From contig JAJZUL010000001.1 in assembly GCA_021848545.1 (NCBI GenBank), positions 1 to 64,000 of the forward strand: DNA of 64,000 nt, read 5' to 3'. Positions 9,141-17,614 of the stretch are shown here, piece after piece; position 1 is the stretch's first letter, and each line of letters starts with the position of its first letter. The position numbers were made by a program, and so were the translations under genes. Below the pieces are notes generated by a model that did no database searches, was not told where the DNA came from, and worked only from the letters and a program-made list of their open reading frames with translations. Origin of the DNA: Pseudomonadota bacterium. Lineage in GTDB: Bacteria; Pseudomonadota; Alphaproteobacteria; Rhodospirillales; Magnetospirillaceae.

Positions 9141-10092
9141 CGGGTTGGCGCGGCAGGTACTGAATGGGATCGACCGCCTCCACCCCATGGCGTATTTCAA
9201 AATGCAGTTGGGGACGCCTTACCGCGCCGGTGGCGCCGACGGTGGCGATCACCTGACCGGTGCGGACGACCTCGCCGCGACGAACCAGAACCCGGTCGGT
9301 ATGGGCATAGGCCGTCATCCATCCATCCTCATGCTTGATAAGGATGAGATTGCCGAACCCTTTCAATTGGTTGCCGACATAGACAATGGTCCCGCCATCG
9401 GCGGCGCGGATCGGCGTCCCTTCGGCGGCGGCGATATTGATGCCGTCGTTGTTATGGCCATGGATATGGGGACCGAAACCGATGATGACCCGCCCCCGAA
9501 TCGGCCAGATGAAGGCCGGATGGGTCAATTCCGCCACGTTGGCGGGGGGGCGGCGCCGGGCCGGCTCGGCCGGCGCGAATTCGGCATGGATGGGGCGGGA
9601 CGGACGGGATGGCAGTCCCACCCTCCTGGTCCGCGCATCAACCTCCGCCTCGGCGTGGCGGGCGGCACGGTCGATGGGGATGCGCAACCGTTCACCGACG
9701 AAAATCCGATAGGGCGGCGGCGTGTGATTGGCGGCCACCAGCCGTTGAAACGGAACATGAAAGCGATAGGCCAGGGCCAGCAAGGTATCGCCCCGGCGCA
9801 CCACATACCAGCCGGCGCCGGGTATGACCAACCGCTGTCCCGCCCTCAGCAGAAAGGGCGGCCTCAACCGGTTGGCGGCGATCAGCGCGCGCACCGACAC
9901 GCCGCACCGTCTGGACAGGGTATAGACCGTATCGCCGGCCGCGACCGTCAAACGCGGCGGACAGGCGGGATGGAACCCCGTTCCGTACTCGATGACCGCA
10001 GGCCCGCTATCGGATGCGCAGGCGCCCAGGGCCAGCACCGAAACCAGTGCCAACACCCGCGCACCAACAAGATAGAGTGGTCGCAATCGCAT
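9133..10092 (-). CDS. LysM/LytM-domain lipoprotein, NlpD-like with degenerate active site
   Basis: This 319-residue lipoprotein has a lipobox at LALGACASD, two LysM peptidoglycan-binding repeats (VAAGDTVYTLSRRCGVS and YVVRRGDTLLALAYRFHV) and a C-terminal LytM/M23 domain. The metal-site motifs are altered. The usual GxDIAAP aspartate is Asn (NDGINIAAAEG), and the usual HLHFE pair reads QLHFE. It is therefore probably a non-catalytic activator of cell-wall amidases, as NlpD and EnvC are in enterobacteria. The ATG at 10092 gives the correct signal peptide. It sits downstream of pcm, reproducing the widespread surE-pcm-nlpD order. Confidence 0.88.
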   Translation of the reverse strand: MRLRPLYLVGARVLALVSVLALGACASDSGPAVIEYGTGFHPACPPRLTVAAGDTVYTLSRRCGVSVRALIAANRLRPPFLLRAGQRLVIPGAGWYVVRRGDTLLALAYRFHVPFQRLVAANHTPPPYRIFVGERLRIPIDRAARHAEAEVDARTRRVGLPSRPSRPIHAEFAPAEPARRRPPANVAELTHPAFIWPIRGRVIIGFGPHIHGHNNDGINIAAAEGTPIRAADGGTIVYVGNQLKGFGNLILIKHEDGWMTAYAHTDRVLVRRGEVVRTGQVIATVGATGAVRRPQLHFEIRHGVEAVDPIQYLPRQPVR

Positions 10093-10130
10093 CTGACCAC
10101 TATAAGCGCGCTGTCGGGCGCCCCGCAACG

Positions 10131-10769
10131 TCACCCCTCGGGTATTCCTTCGACCAGGGGCACGAAGCGCACGTCCAGGATGGGGTGGATATCCATTCCG
10201 TCCTCGGTTCGTGTAACCCGCAACAGATCCTGGAAGGATTCGTCGCCCACCGGCAGCACCATGATGCCGCCCGGCTTCAGTTGCTCCACCAAAGCGGGGG
10301 GCACGTCATGGGCCGCGGCCGTAACCATGATGCGGTCGAACGGCGCCTGTTCCGGCCAGCCCCGCGAACCGTCGCCATGTTTGAAGGTGATGTTGTGGAT
10401 ACGCAGGGCCTTGAAGCGCTGTTCCGCCTCTTTGAGCAGAGGACGATGACGCTCGACCGTATAAAGCCGTCGGCACAATTGCGCCAGAATAGCCGATTGG
10501 TAGCCCGATCCCGTGCCGATTTCGAGCACCTTCATGCGGTCGCCGACCCGAAGCTCCTGGGTCATCAGGCCAACCACCAGCGGCTGGCTGATGGTTTGAC
10601 CGCACCCGATCGGCAGTGCGGAATTTTCCCACGCCTGATCCGAAAAAGCCGACGATACGAACATTTCCCGCGGAACCCGTTCGATCGCGCCCAGCACGCG
10701 GGGATCGGTCACGCCCGCCCGCCTCAATTCCATCAAAAGCCGGATGACCCGCGCCTCGGCCGCACTCAT
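10131..10769 (-). CDS. pcm: Protein-L-isoaspartate O-methyltransferase (Pcm)
   Basis: This 212-residue SAM-dependent methyltransferase repairs isoaspartyl residues in damaged proteins. The N-terminal RVPREMF and the post-I region GCGQTISQP bind the peptide. [18 protein letters not shown] is the SAM-binding motif I, and [12 protein letters not shown] is motif III. Length is normal. It follows surE by 15 bp in an operon with a downstream NlpD-like gene, the same trio that occurs in many proteobacteria. Confidence 0.95.
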   Translation of the reverse strand: MSAAEARVIRLLMELRRAGVTDPRVLGAIERVPREMFVSSAFSDQAWENSALPIGCGQTISQPLVVGLMTQELRVGDRMKVLEIGTGSGYQSAILAQLCRRLYTVERHRPLLKEAEQRFKALRIHNITFKHGDGSRGWPEQAPFDRIMVTAAAHDVPPALVEQLKPGGIMVLPVGDESFQDLLRVTRTEDGMDIHPILDVRFVPLVEGIPEG

Positions 10770-10784
10770 CTGTCCCGTCCGTTT

Positions 10785-11669
10785 TCAGGCGAAAACGTTT
10801 CTCAATGCGCGCAACGCCCGTTCGTCGGTCATATCGATGCACAAGGGTGTCACCGAAATGGCACCGCGATAGACCGCTTCGAGATCGGTTCCGGGGGCGA
10901 ATTCCTCCGCCGTCCGTTGAGCGCCGATCCAAAGATAGGGGTCGCCGCGCGGGTCCAGGCGCTCGGCCAGTTGATCGCCGACCTTGCGCTTGCCCTGGCG
11001 GGCCAGTTCGACGCCCGTCACATGAGTATGGACGACATCGGGAAAATTCACATTGATCAAAACCGATCGGTCCCATCCCACGGACGCGACCCGGCGAATG
11101 ATATCGGGCGCCCAATGTTCGGCGGTCGCCCATTTGACCGGGTGATCCGGATTGAATAACTGGCTAAGGGCGATGGCCGGAACACCAAGAATGACCGATT
11201 CCATCGCCGCCGCCACCGTTCCGGAATAGGTGATGTCGTCACCGAGATTGGCGCCGCGATTGATGCCCGACAAGATCAGATCCGGCCTGCGGTTCCTGAA
11301 AATGTGATTGATGCCCAAAAGAACGCAATCGGTGGGCGTCCCATCGACGGCGAAACGCCGCCGCGACACCTGCCTGATCCGAAGCGGCCGGCGCAAAGTC
11401 AGGGAATGGCCGGTCGCCGATTGTTCGGTTTCCGGAGCCACCACCCATACGTCCTTGGACAGGCTGCGGGCCACCTTTTCCAGCATCTTGATGCCGGGGG
11501 CGTTGATGCCGTCGTCGTTGGTGACGAGAATCCGCGCCGCCGCCAGATCGGCGATAGGGGCAAAGGCCGCATCGGTGCGGGCATGGCCATCGGATAAAGA
11601 CTTTACGGAATTCGGAGCCTGACGCGCGAGGTTGCCCTGCCCGTGTCCCACGCCCTCACCTTCCGTCAT
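10785..11669 (-). CDS. surE: 5'/3'-nucleotidase SurE
   Basis: This 294-residue metal-dependent nucleoside monophosphate phosphatase shows the signature ILVTNDDGINAPGI at about 46-59, the metal-binding SGINRGANLGDDITYSGT and INVNFP near the C-terminus. The only ATG is at 11669, giving about 45 residues before the conserved start. Most SurE proteins begin almost directly at RILVTNDDG. No ATG, GTG or TTG was found closer, so the extension may be real or the start may be unusual. It lies between tatC and pcm. Confidence 0.93.
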   Translation of the reverse strand: MTEGEGVGHGQGNLARQAPNSVKSLSDGHARTDAAFAPIADLAAARILVTNDDGINAPGIKMLEKVARSLSKDVWVVAPETEQSATGHSLTLRRPLRIRQVSRRRFAVDGTPTDCVLLGINHIFRNRRPDLILSGINRGANLGDDITYSGTVAAAMESVILGVPAIALSQLFNPDHPVKWATAEHWAPDIIRRVASVGWDRSVLINVNFPDVVHTHVTGVELARQGKRKVGDQLAERLDPRGDPYLWIGAQRTAEEFAPGTDLEAVYRGAISVTPLCIDMTDERALRALRNVFA

Positions 11670-11683
11670 GGCACCCCTGCCCG

Positions 11684-12511
11684 TCAGTCGTTGAAATCGG
11701 TCTCGTCGGCCATTGCCGGTTCATCAGGCTCGTCATACTCGTCCTGGGCGGCTTGACGTTGTCGTTCCGCCCATTTGGCGGCCAATATCGACACCTCGTA
11801 GAGCAGCACCATCGGCACCGCCAGGGAAATCTGGCTGACCATGTCCGGCGGCGTCACGATGGCGGCGAAAATAAATACGCCGACGATGGCGAAACGGCGT
11901 TTTTGCGCCAATCCCTTGGCGGTCACCAGCCCCGCCCGCGCCATCAGGGTCAGGACCACCGGCATTTGAAAAGCCATGCCGAAGGCGAAGATCAGGGTCA
12001 TGACCAGAGACAGGTATTCGCTGATCTTGGCTTCCAGACGGATCGGCACCCCGTCCTGGACGGTTTGGAAGGACAGAAAGAACTTCCAGGCCAGCGGCAT
12101 GATGACGCTATAGACCAGGGTCGCCCCCAGCAGGAACAGGATCGGCGTGGCGATAAGGAAGGGAAGAAAGGCTTGCCGTTCCCGCTTGTACAGGCCGGGC
12201 GCAACGAAGGCCCAGATCTGGCCGGCCCAGATCGGAAAACAGATGAAGGCGGCGGCGAAGGCCGCCACCTTCATATAGGTGAAGAAGGCTTCGGTCAGGG
12301 CCGTATAGATCATTTTATCGTGCCCACCTTCCTCGGCGAGGATGGTGGCAAGCGGCTTGACCAGAAAACCGTAGATGTCAGTGGCGAAATGGTAGCAACC
12401 GACGAACGCCACAAGAAAAGCGACCGCCGACCACATCAAACGGCGACGCAGCTCGAGCAAATGGTCGAGCAACGGCATGGATTTGTCGTCGAGGGGGGGG
12501 GAAACGCTCAC
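11684..12511 (-). CDS. tatC: Twin-arginine translocase subunit TatC
   Basis: This 275-residue receptor of the Tat pathway binds the twin-arginine signal of folded exported proteins. Six TM helices are evident. LLDHLLELRRRLMWS is the cytoplasmic N-terminal signature, and PIWAGQIWAFVAPGLYKRER with YSVIMPLAWKFF is family-typical. The C-terminus is long and acidic. Translation starts at a GTG overlapping the tatB stop (GTGA), with an internal ATG at codon 12 as the alternative. The operon order is tatA-tatB-tatC. Confidence 0.96.
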   Translation of the reverse strand: MSVSPPLDDKSMPLLDHLLELRRRLMWSAVAFLVAFVGCYHFATDIYGFLVKPLATILAEEGGHDKMIYTALTEAFFTYMKVAAFAAAFICFPIWAGQIWAFVAPGLYKRERQAFLPFLIATPILFLLGATLVYSVIMPLAWKFFLSFQTVQDGVPIRLEAKISEYLSLVMTLIFAFGMAFQMPVVLTLMARAGLVTAKGLAQKRRFAIVGVFIFAAIVTPPDMVSQISLAVPMVLLYEVSILAAKWAERQRQAAQDEYDEPDEPAMADETDFND

Positions 12512-12954
12512 GGCTGGGGCGGATGCGGATGCAGTTCGACGGGAGTGGCGTCCGGCGGATTCACGGGGAGATCAGCGGGCGGCACGGATGTTGCCGGGTC
12601 GGCGTGTGGCGCGTGTTGCTCATCCTCCGGGGGGGCGGGCACCGACTGCACCACGGCGCCATCGGACCCCGCCGAATTCTTATCGAAATCCGCGAAGGAA
12701 TCCATATCGATCGCCGACTGGATCTGGCGCTGCAACGCGCTGGGATTGGCCTTGGCGATCTGATCGCGCATTTCCCGCAGTTCGGCTTCGCGCATTATTT
12801 CCTCGACGCCGCTTTGAAAATCGGCGGCCATGGCGCGCGCCTTGCGGACCCAACGGCCAGCCTGACGCAGCACCACCGGCAAATCCTTGGGGCCGATAAC
12901 GACCAGGGCGACCACCGCCACCACCGCCATTTCGCCCATACCGATGTCGAACAT
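12508..12954 (-). CDS. tatB: Twin-arginine translocase subunit TatB
   Basis: This 148-residue protein has the TatB N-terminus MFDIGMGEMAVVAVVALVV, then GPKDLPVVLRQAGRWV. The glutamate at position 8 and the GPKDLP hinge separate it from TatA. An amphipathic helix and a proline-rich acidic tail follow. AGGGGA lies seven bases before the ATG at 12954. It forms the substrate receptor with TatC. Confidence 0.94.
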   Translation of the reverse strand: MFDIGMGEMAVVAVVALVVIGPKDLPVVLRQAGRWVRKARAMAADFQSGVEEIMREAELREMRDQIAKANPSALQRQIQSAIDMDSFADFDKNSAGSDGAVVQSVPAPPEDEQHAPHADPATSVPPADLPVNPPDATPVELHPHPPQP

Positions 12955-12988
12955 GCTCGTTCCCCTGGGAACCGCCGTCCCGCCGCCC

Positions 12989-13216
12989 TCAGTGTTTGGC
13001 GGTGGTGTCGCGATGTTCGACCGGATGCATCTCGGACTCGATCGCGGACGGGGGTGATTGCGGCGTGGGCGGCTGTTCATCCTCGCGCATTCCGGCCTTG
13101 AAAGCCTTCACACCCTTGGCCATGTCCCCCATCAGCCGCGGTATTCTCCCGGCTCCGAACAGCAGGAAGACGATGATCAGAATGAGAAGCAGATGCCAGG
13201 GGCTGAACAAATCCAT
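12989..13216 (-). CDS. tatA: Twin-arginine translocase subunit TatA
   Basis: This 75-residue pore-forming Tat subunit has a single TM (LLLILIIVFLLFGAGRIPRL), the FGAGRIP hinge, an amphipathic helix (MGDMAKGVKAFKAGM) and a short polar tail. The ATG at 13216 has GAGAG seven bases upstream; an ATG five codons earlier is less likely. It is first in tatABC, so the promoter should lie in the 262 bp before it. Confidence 0.93.
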   Translation of the reverse strand: MDLFSPWHLLLILIIVFLLFGAGRIPRLMGDMAKGVKAFKAGMREDEQPPTPQSPPSAIESEMHPVEHRDTTAKH

Positions 13217-13478
13217 ATCACGTCTCTCCATGTCCGCATGGCGGCAAAAGCCGAATGGGACCACATTGATTCAACCTGGGCGCTAAATCCGGCTCTAACC
13301 CCATGGATTAGAATGCGATACGGACGCCCGGCTGATGCGCCAGAGCGTTAACCTGATGTCATCGCGCCCTGGACCGGCAGCGGATCATCGCAAAACCCGG
13401 CGGCGACCGCAACCGCCCCCTGGGAAAACCCGCCATCCCGATTACGCCGCCCCCCCTTTAACGAGGGCTTGACCGTCC
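13217..13478. other. Intergenic region before tatA with a short dispersed motif
   Basis: No gene is visible. 13287-13299 reads ATCCGGCTCTAAC, a motif also found at 60859 after tyrS, followed by a TTAGA match, so this is probably a remnant of a small dispersed repeat. The tatABC promoter is expected here but no convincing boxes were found. Confidence 0.4.
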
Positions 13479-14111
13479 TCACGGCTCATCCTCGTCTTCG
13501 TCTTCGCCCTCGTCACCGTCTTCGATGTCGACGGGCGGCCCGTCGTCCCTGACCGCCCGGTTGCCATAGGCATCGGCGGCGGGACGCGCATCCAGCAAGC
13601 CGGACGCCTTCAATTCCTTGACGTCCGGCAAATCCTCGATGCTCTCCAATCCGAAATGGTCGAGAAAACCGTCGGCCGTCGCCCATTGCAGCGGCCGCCC
13701 CGGCGTCCGGCGGCGACCACGCGGCCGGATCCACCCCGCTTCCAGCAGGATATCAAGGGTGCCTTTGGATAGAGCCACCCCGCGGATTTCCTCGATTTCG
13801 GCGCGAGTCACCGGCTGGTGATAGGCGACGATCGCCAATACTTCGACGGCCGCGCGGGACAGGCGGCGCGATTCCATGGTTTCCGGGGCCAAACGGTCCG
13901 CCAGATCGATGGCGGTGCGAAAGGCCCATTTGCTTCCCCGCCGCACCAGATTGACGCCGCGCATCTGGTAGTGGATCTGAAGAGCCGCCAACAGGGCGGC
14001 GGCGTCCGCCCCCTCGGGCAAACGGGCGGCCAAATCCTTTTCATCCACCGGCTCGGATGACGCGAACAGGATCGCCTCCATCAGGCGCAAAAACTCGAAC
14101 TCCTCGGTCAT
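13479..14111 (-). CDS. scpB: Segregation and condensation protein ScpB
   Basis: This 210-residue kite subunit of the SMC-ScpAB condensin has two winged-helix domains. The N-terminal one starts LRLMEAILFASSEPV and the second holds VLAIVAYHQPVTRAEIEEIRG, the family signature. The C-terminus is an acidic run of Glu and Asp, common in alphaproteobacteria. It overlaps scpA by four bases (ATGA). Confidence 0.95.
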   Translation of the reverse strand: MTEEFEFLRLMEAILFASSEPVDEKDLAARLPEGADAAALLAALQIHYQMRGVNLVRRGSKWAFRTAIDLADRLAPETMESRRLSRAAVEVLAIVAYHQPVTRAEIEEIRGVALSKGTLDILLEAGWIRPRGRRRTPGRPLQWATADGFLDHFGLESIEDLPDVKELKASGLLDARPAADAYGNRAVRDDGPPVDIEDGDEGEDEDEDEP

Positions 14112-14908
14112 GACCGCCCGCCGACATCAAGGACCTTGACCCGAATGGGGGCGAAAGGCCCCTCCTCCTGGCGCAAGGTGATCCGCCCCTGTCGCGCCAA
14201 TTCCAAGGCGGCGACGAAGGTGGCCGCCATGGCCGACCTGGTCGCCAGCACCTCTCCCTGCGGCGGCGGCAGATAGCGTGCCAGCACCGACCAGTCCGGC
14301 AAATCCCCCAACAGACGTTCCAGCCGCCGCAAGGCGTCATCCACCGACCACAAATCGGCCGCCTCGACCGTAAGCGTCCGCACCGAGGTTCGTACCAGAT
14401 GATCGGCATAGGCCTTGAGAACGTCGTACAGCTCGGTTTCGTAAAGCGGATGCCGTGTGGCCTGGATCGGTTCGGGAGCGCCTCGGGCGAAAAAAGCCAC
14501 CCCGCGCCGGGGCAGCTCCACAAGCCGGGCCCCGACCCGCTGCATGGCTTCCAGCCGGCGCAAGCGAAAGGCCAGGACATCGGCCAGTTCCTCGGCGCTC
14601 GCCTCTTCCTCAGGCTCCGGCACCGGCAACAACAGGCGCGACTTCAGATAGGCGAGCCACGCGGCCATCACCAGATAGTCGGCGGCCAGATCGAGATGGC
14701 GATCCCGTACCCGGGTGACGAAGGCCAGATATTGATCGGCCAGCCGCAAGATCGAGATGCGCGACAGATCGACCTTCTGCTCGCGGGCCAGCACCAACAA
14801 AACGTCGAGCGGCCCTTCGAAACCCTCGAGATCGAGAACCAGACGTTCCGCCGCACCCGCCGATGGCGGGGCGTCTTCCTCGAAATCGGAATCCGGCGGA
14901 CGGGTCAC
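14108..14908 (-). CDS. scpA: Segregation and condensation protein ScpA
   Basis: This 266-residue kleisin subunit of the SMC complex begins its conserved region with LDLEGFEGPLDVLLVLAREQ, followed by ILRLADQYLAFV and AAWLAYLKSRLLLP. I chose the GTG at 14908 because it overlaps the upstream stop as GTGA, the usual coupling. ATGs at 14944 and 14968 would overlap the protease gene by 40-64 bases. Together with ScpB it organises chromosome segregation. Confidence 0.92.
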   Translation of the reverse strand: MTRPPDSDFEEDAPPSAGAAERLVLDLEGFEGPLDVLLVLAREQKVDLSRISILRLADQYLAFVTRVRDRHLDLAADYLVMAAWLAYLKSRLLLPVPEPEEEASAEELADVLAFRLRRLEAMQRVGARLVELPRRGVAFFARGAPEPIQATRHPLYETELYDVLKAYADHLVRTSVRTLTVEAADLWSVDDALRRLERLLGDLPDWSVLARYLPPPQGEVLATRSAMAATFVAALELARQGRITLRQEEGPFAPIRVKVLDVGGRS

Positions 14909-15588
14909 ATCCCGACCATCCGTGCCACCACGCCCATCAACCATTCGACAGGTCCGCTCACCAGCCATCCGAAAACATTGAGATTGATATGCAGCGCCTG
15001 CCCGACCAACGGCAACAGGAACAAGGCCCCCATGATCAACAGCAGCCCCACATTCTCAAGTCTGGCCCAGCGCATCGCCAAAGGCCGCGGCAACAGACCG
15101 ACAACCACCCGGCCGCCATCCAGCGGCGGTACCGGAAGCATGTTGAATACGGCCAATAATATGTTGATGAAAAACAGGTGTTGAAGATTGAGGAGAAGCC
15201 ATTCACGCCCGTAATCCGGCATGGCCGGCATCATCACCATTCCCCAGGCGCCGATGATGGCCAGCACCATGTTCATGCCCGGTCCGGCCAATGCGACCCC
15301 CACCATGCCCAATCGCCGCCCCTTCAGCTTGCCGAAATTGACCGGTACCGGCTTCGCCCAACCGAAGATCACGCCGCCCAGAACCAGCAATATGGCCGGC
15401 AGGATGACGGTGCCGAAGGGGTCGACATGGCGGATCGGATTGAGCGACAGGCGTCCCATCCGGCGAGCCGTGTCATCCCCGAGAAGAAGCGCGGCATAGC
15501 CGTGCGCCGCCTCGTGCAGGGTCACCGCCAGCAGGATCGGCACGGCCCAGACGGTAATGGCTTGGACGATGCCCCCGAAATTCATCAT
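14905..15588 (-). CDS. Site-2 protease family zinc metalloprotease (M50)
   Basis: This 227-residue polytopic membrane peptidase has the zinc motif HEAAH in the first TM (VTLHEAAHGYAAL) and the third ligand region NMLPVPPLDGGRV in a later TM. The NPIRHVDPFGTVILP segment is characteristic of this short S2P subgroup, which lacks PDZ domains. The substrate is unknown. It lies between nagZ and scpA, overlapping both by four bases, an arrangement repeated in many alphaproteobacteria. Confidence 0.92.
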   Translation of the reverse strand: MMNFGGIVQAITVWAVPILLAVTLHEAAHGYAALLLGDDTARRMGRLSLNPIRHVDPFGTVILPAILLVLGGVIFGWAKPVPVNFGKLKGRRLGMVGVALAGPGMNMVLAIIGAWGMVMMPAMPDYGREWLLLNLQHLFFINILLAVFNMLPVPPLDGGRVVVGLLPRPLAMRWARLENVGLLLIMGALFLLPLVGQALHINLNVFGWLVSGPVEWLMGVVARMVGM

Positions 15589-16607
15589 GTCGCATCCAAT
15601 TCGGTCGCCATTCGCTGAAGAACATGGCCCACATCCAACGGCGGGGCGTTTCGTTTCATGGCGCCGGCCCGGGACAGGCGACCCAACGCCTGATCGTCCA
15701 GGCGCCTGGTTCCCCGCGCCACCGCCATCATCTCATCCATGTCGCCATTGCAGTGAAGGACGAGATCGCAGCCCGCGGCAAGAGCCGCCCGCGCGCGTTC
15801 CTCGAACGGACCGCCCAGCGCGCGCATGGACAGATCATCCGAAACCAGCACGCCGGAAAACCCGATGGCGCCGCGGATGATTTCAGCGATCACTTTCGCC
15901 GACAGGGTCGCCGGGGCGTCTGCATCGATCGCCGTATACACCACATGGGCGGTCATGGCCCAGGGCGCGTCGGCCAGGGCGCGAAACGGCGCGAAATCGC
16001 GCTTTTCAAGCGCTTCGTAAGACGCATCGACCACCGGCAGGCGCTTATGACTGTCCGCCGTGGCCCGCCCGTGACCGGGGCAATGCTTGACCACCGGCAG
16101 CACCCCCTCGTCGAGCAATCCATCCATGGCGGCGCGACCAAGCCGCGCCACCCGATCGGGATCGTCGCCAAAGGCCCGATCGCCGATGACGTCATCCGCC
16201 CCCGGTACCGGCACATCGACCACCGGCGCGCAATCGACATCGATACCCAGATCCGCCAGATCGCGACCGATCAGCCGGTAATTCAGCCGCACCAGATCCT
16301 CGGCCGCCGACGGATCGCGAGCCGCCAGCCGTCCAAAAGCCGCCGCCGCCGGCGCCCGCCGCCAGCCGGGCGGCGCCAGACGCTGAACCCGTCCGCCTTC
16401 CTGATCGATCAGAATCGGCGCATCCGCCCGCCCCACCGATTCGCGTAAGCACGCGACCAAAGCGCGCACCTGGGCGGGCGTATCGATATTACGGGCGAAC
16501 AGAATGAAACCAAGGGGGTCGGTCTCGGCGAAAAACCGACGTTCAGCATCGCCGAGAACCGTGCCGGAACAACCGAAAACGGCTGCCGCCGGGGGATGGT
16601 CATTCAT
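15585..16607 (-). CDS. nagZ: Beta-N-acetylhexosaminidase NagZ
   Basis: This 340-residue cytoplasmic GH3 glycosidase removes N-acetylglucosamine from muropeptides during peptidoglycan recycling. The diagnostic loop KHCPGHGRATADSHKRLP carries the Asp-His catalytic pair. SDDLSMRALGG contains the nucleophile Asp. The ATG at 16607 overlaps the end of the SPOR gene by eight bases; a TTG two codons earlier is less likely. anmK, another recycling gene, lies at 58342. Confidence 0.95.
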   Translation of the reverse strand: MNDHPPAAAVFGCSGTVLGDAERRFFAETDPLGFILFARNIDTPAQVRALVACLRESVGRADAPILIDQEGGRVQRLAPPGWRRAPAAAAFGRLAARDPSAAEDLVRLNYRLIGRDLADLGIDVDCAPVVDVPVPGADDVIGDRAFGDDPDRVARLGRAAMDGLLDEGVLPVVKHCPGHGRATADSHKRLPVVDASYEALEKRDFAPFRALADAPWAMTAHVVYTAIDADAPATLSAKVIAEIIRGAIGFSGVLVSDDLSMRALGGPFEERARAALAAGCDLVLHCNGDMDEMMAVARGTRRLDDQALGRLSRAGAMKRNAPPLDVGHVLQRMATELDAT

Positions 16608-17613
16608 GGGCAATGAGGCATCCCTGTCTGCGTTGCGCCAATCGCCGGCAAAGGTCGAGCGCCGCCTGCCGGCTCATGCTGCCGGCGCGCAATCGCCAGA
16701 ACGTCCCCCGGGCTCCGAGATGGACCACCGCGTAGCTGGGCCGCAATCCTCTGAGCAGGGAACCGTTGACCCGCAATTGATGGCGCCATTCCACCTCGGC
16801 GGCGGCGCGGGTGCGCAGGGCCGCCAATTGCACGACGTAATCGCCATGCTCCATCCGCGTTGGCGCCGCCGGCCGGTGCCGGGCCGCGACCTGGCGGACC
16901 GGATGATGCGCAACCGCAACCGCCTTTGCTTTCCCCGCTTCCTCTTTCCGGTGGAAAACCGGCCGGGGCGCGGGGGTGGGGACATATCTTACCGGCGCCG
17001 CCGGCGGCTGAGCCGCGACAGCGGCCGGCGCTTTGGTCTGAGGCTGGGGCGCAACGGTTTGAGGAGCAACGACGGCCTGGGGGGCCGGAGCCGATGGCTG
17101 TATCGCGGTGGCCGCTTGCGGGATGGCCGCACTTGCCGTCTGGGAAGGGGGCGCGACCGCCGGCGCTTGCGCGGCCCGGGACGCGCCGGGATACAAGGTC
17201 TCGGTCGAAGCCGGCGGCGGTGGCGCCGCTGGACCAGCCGGCGGCGCTACCGGCTGTTCAGGCCCCGGCAACAGACGATCGTTCTTGGTATCGGGTCCCG
17301 GCAGGCCTTCCAGCCGCCGATAAACCAGCTTGTTCTGATTGGGAATTTGCATCCCGCCGCGATTTTCCGGGCGTTCCTTGAACGGGCCGTTACTGGCCCG
17401 GATCACCGGAATGCCGCCCGGTCCCGGGCCGCTGCCCTGCACGAAATGCCAAATGGTGGCCACCACCGCGCTGACGCCGACCACGGCCAGCAACATGGCC
17501 AAGGTATTGCGCAGACGATGTCCGCCCTGTTCGTGGTGCGATTCCCCATCGATATCAAAGCGTTCAGGAATGATATCGAGAATATCGTGCTCGTCGCCGC
17601 GACGCTTGGCCAT
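16600..17613 (-). CDS. SPOR-domain membrane protein
   Basis: This 337-residue bitopic protein has a charged cytoplasmic N-terminus, a TM at about 38-56 (TLAMLLAVVGVSAVVATIW), a long Pro/Ala/Gln-rich periplasmic linker and a C-terminal SPOR domain (YVVQLAALRTRAAAEVEW, then FWRLRAG). SPOR domains bind denuded septal glycan, so a role at the division site is likely. It sits between argS and nagZ, directly after argS with one base between. The linker is low-complexity. Confidence 0.88.
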   Translation of the reverse strand: MAKRRGDEHDILDIIPERFDIDGESHHEQGGHRLRNTLAMLLAVVGVSAVVATIWHFVQGSGPGPGGIPVIRASNGPFKERPENRGGMQIPNQNKLVYRRLEGLPGPDTKNDRLLPGPEQPVAPPAGPAAPPPPASTETLYPGASRAAQAPAVAPPSQTASAAIPQAATAIQPSAPAPQAVVAPQTVAPQPQTKAPAAVAAQPPAAPVRYVPTPAPRPVFHRKEEAGKAKAVAVAHHPVRQVAARHRPAAPTRMEHGDYVVQLAALRTRAAAEVEWRHQLRVNGSLLRGLRPSYAVVHLGARGTFWRLRAGSMSRQAALDLCRRLAQRRQGCLIAHE

Positions 17614-17614
17614 G

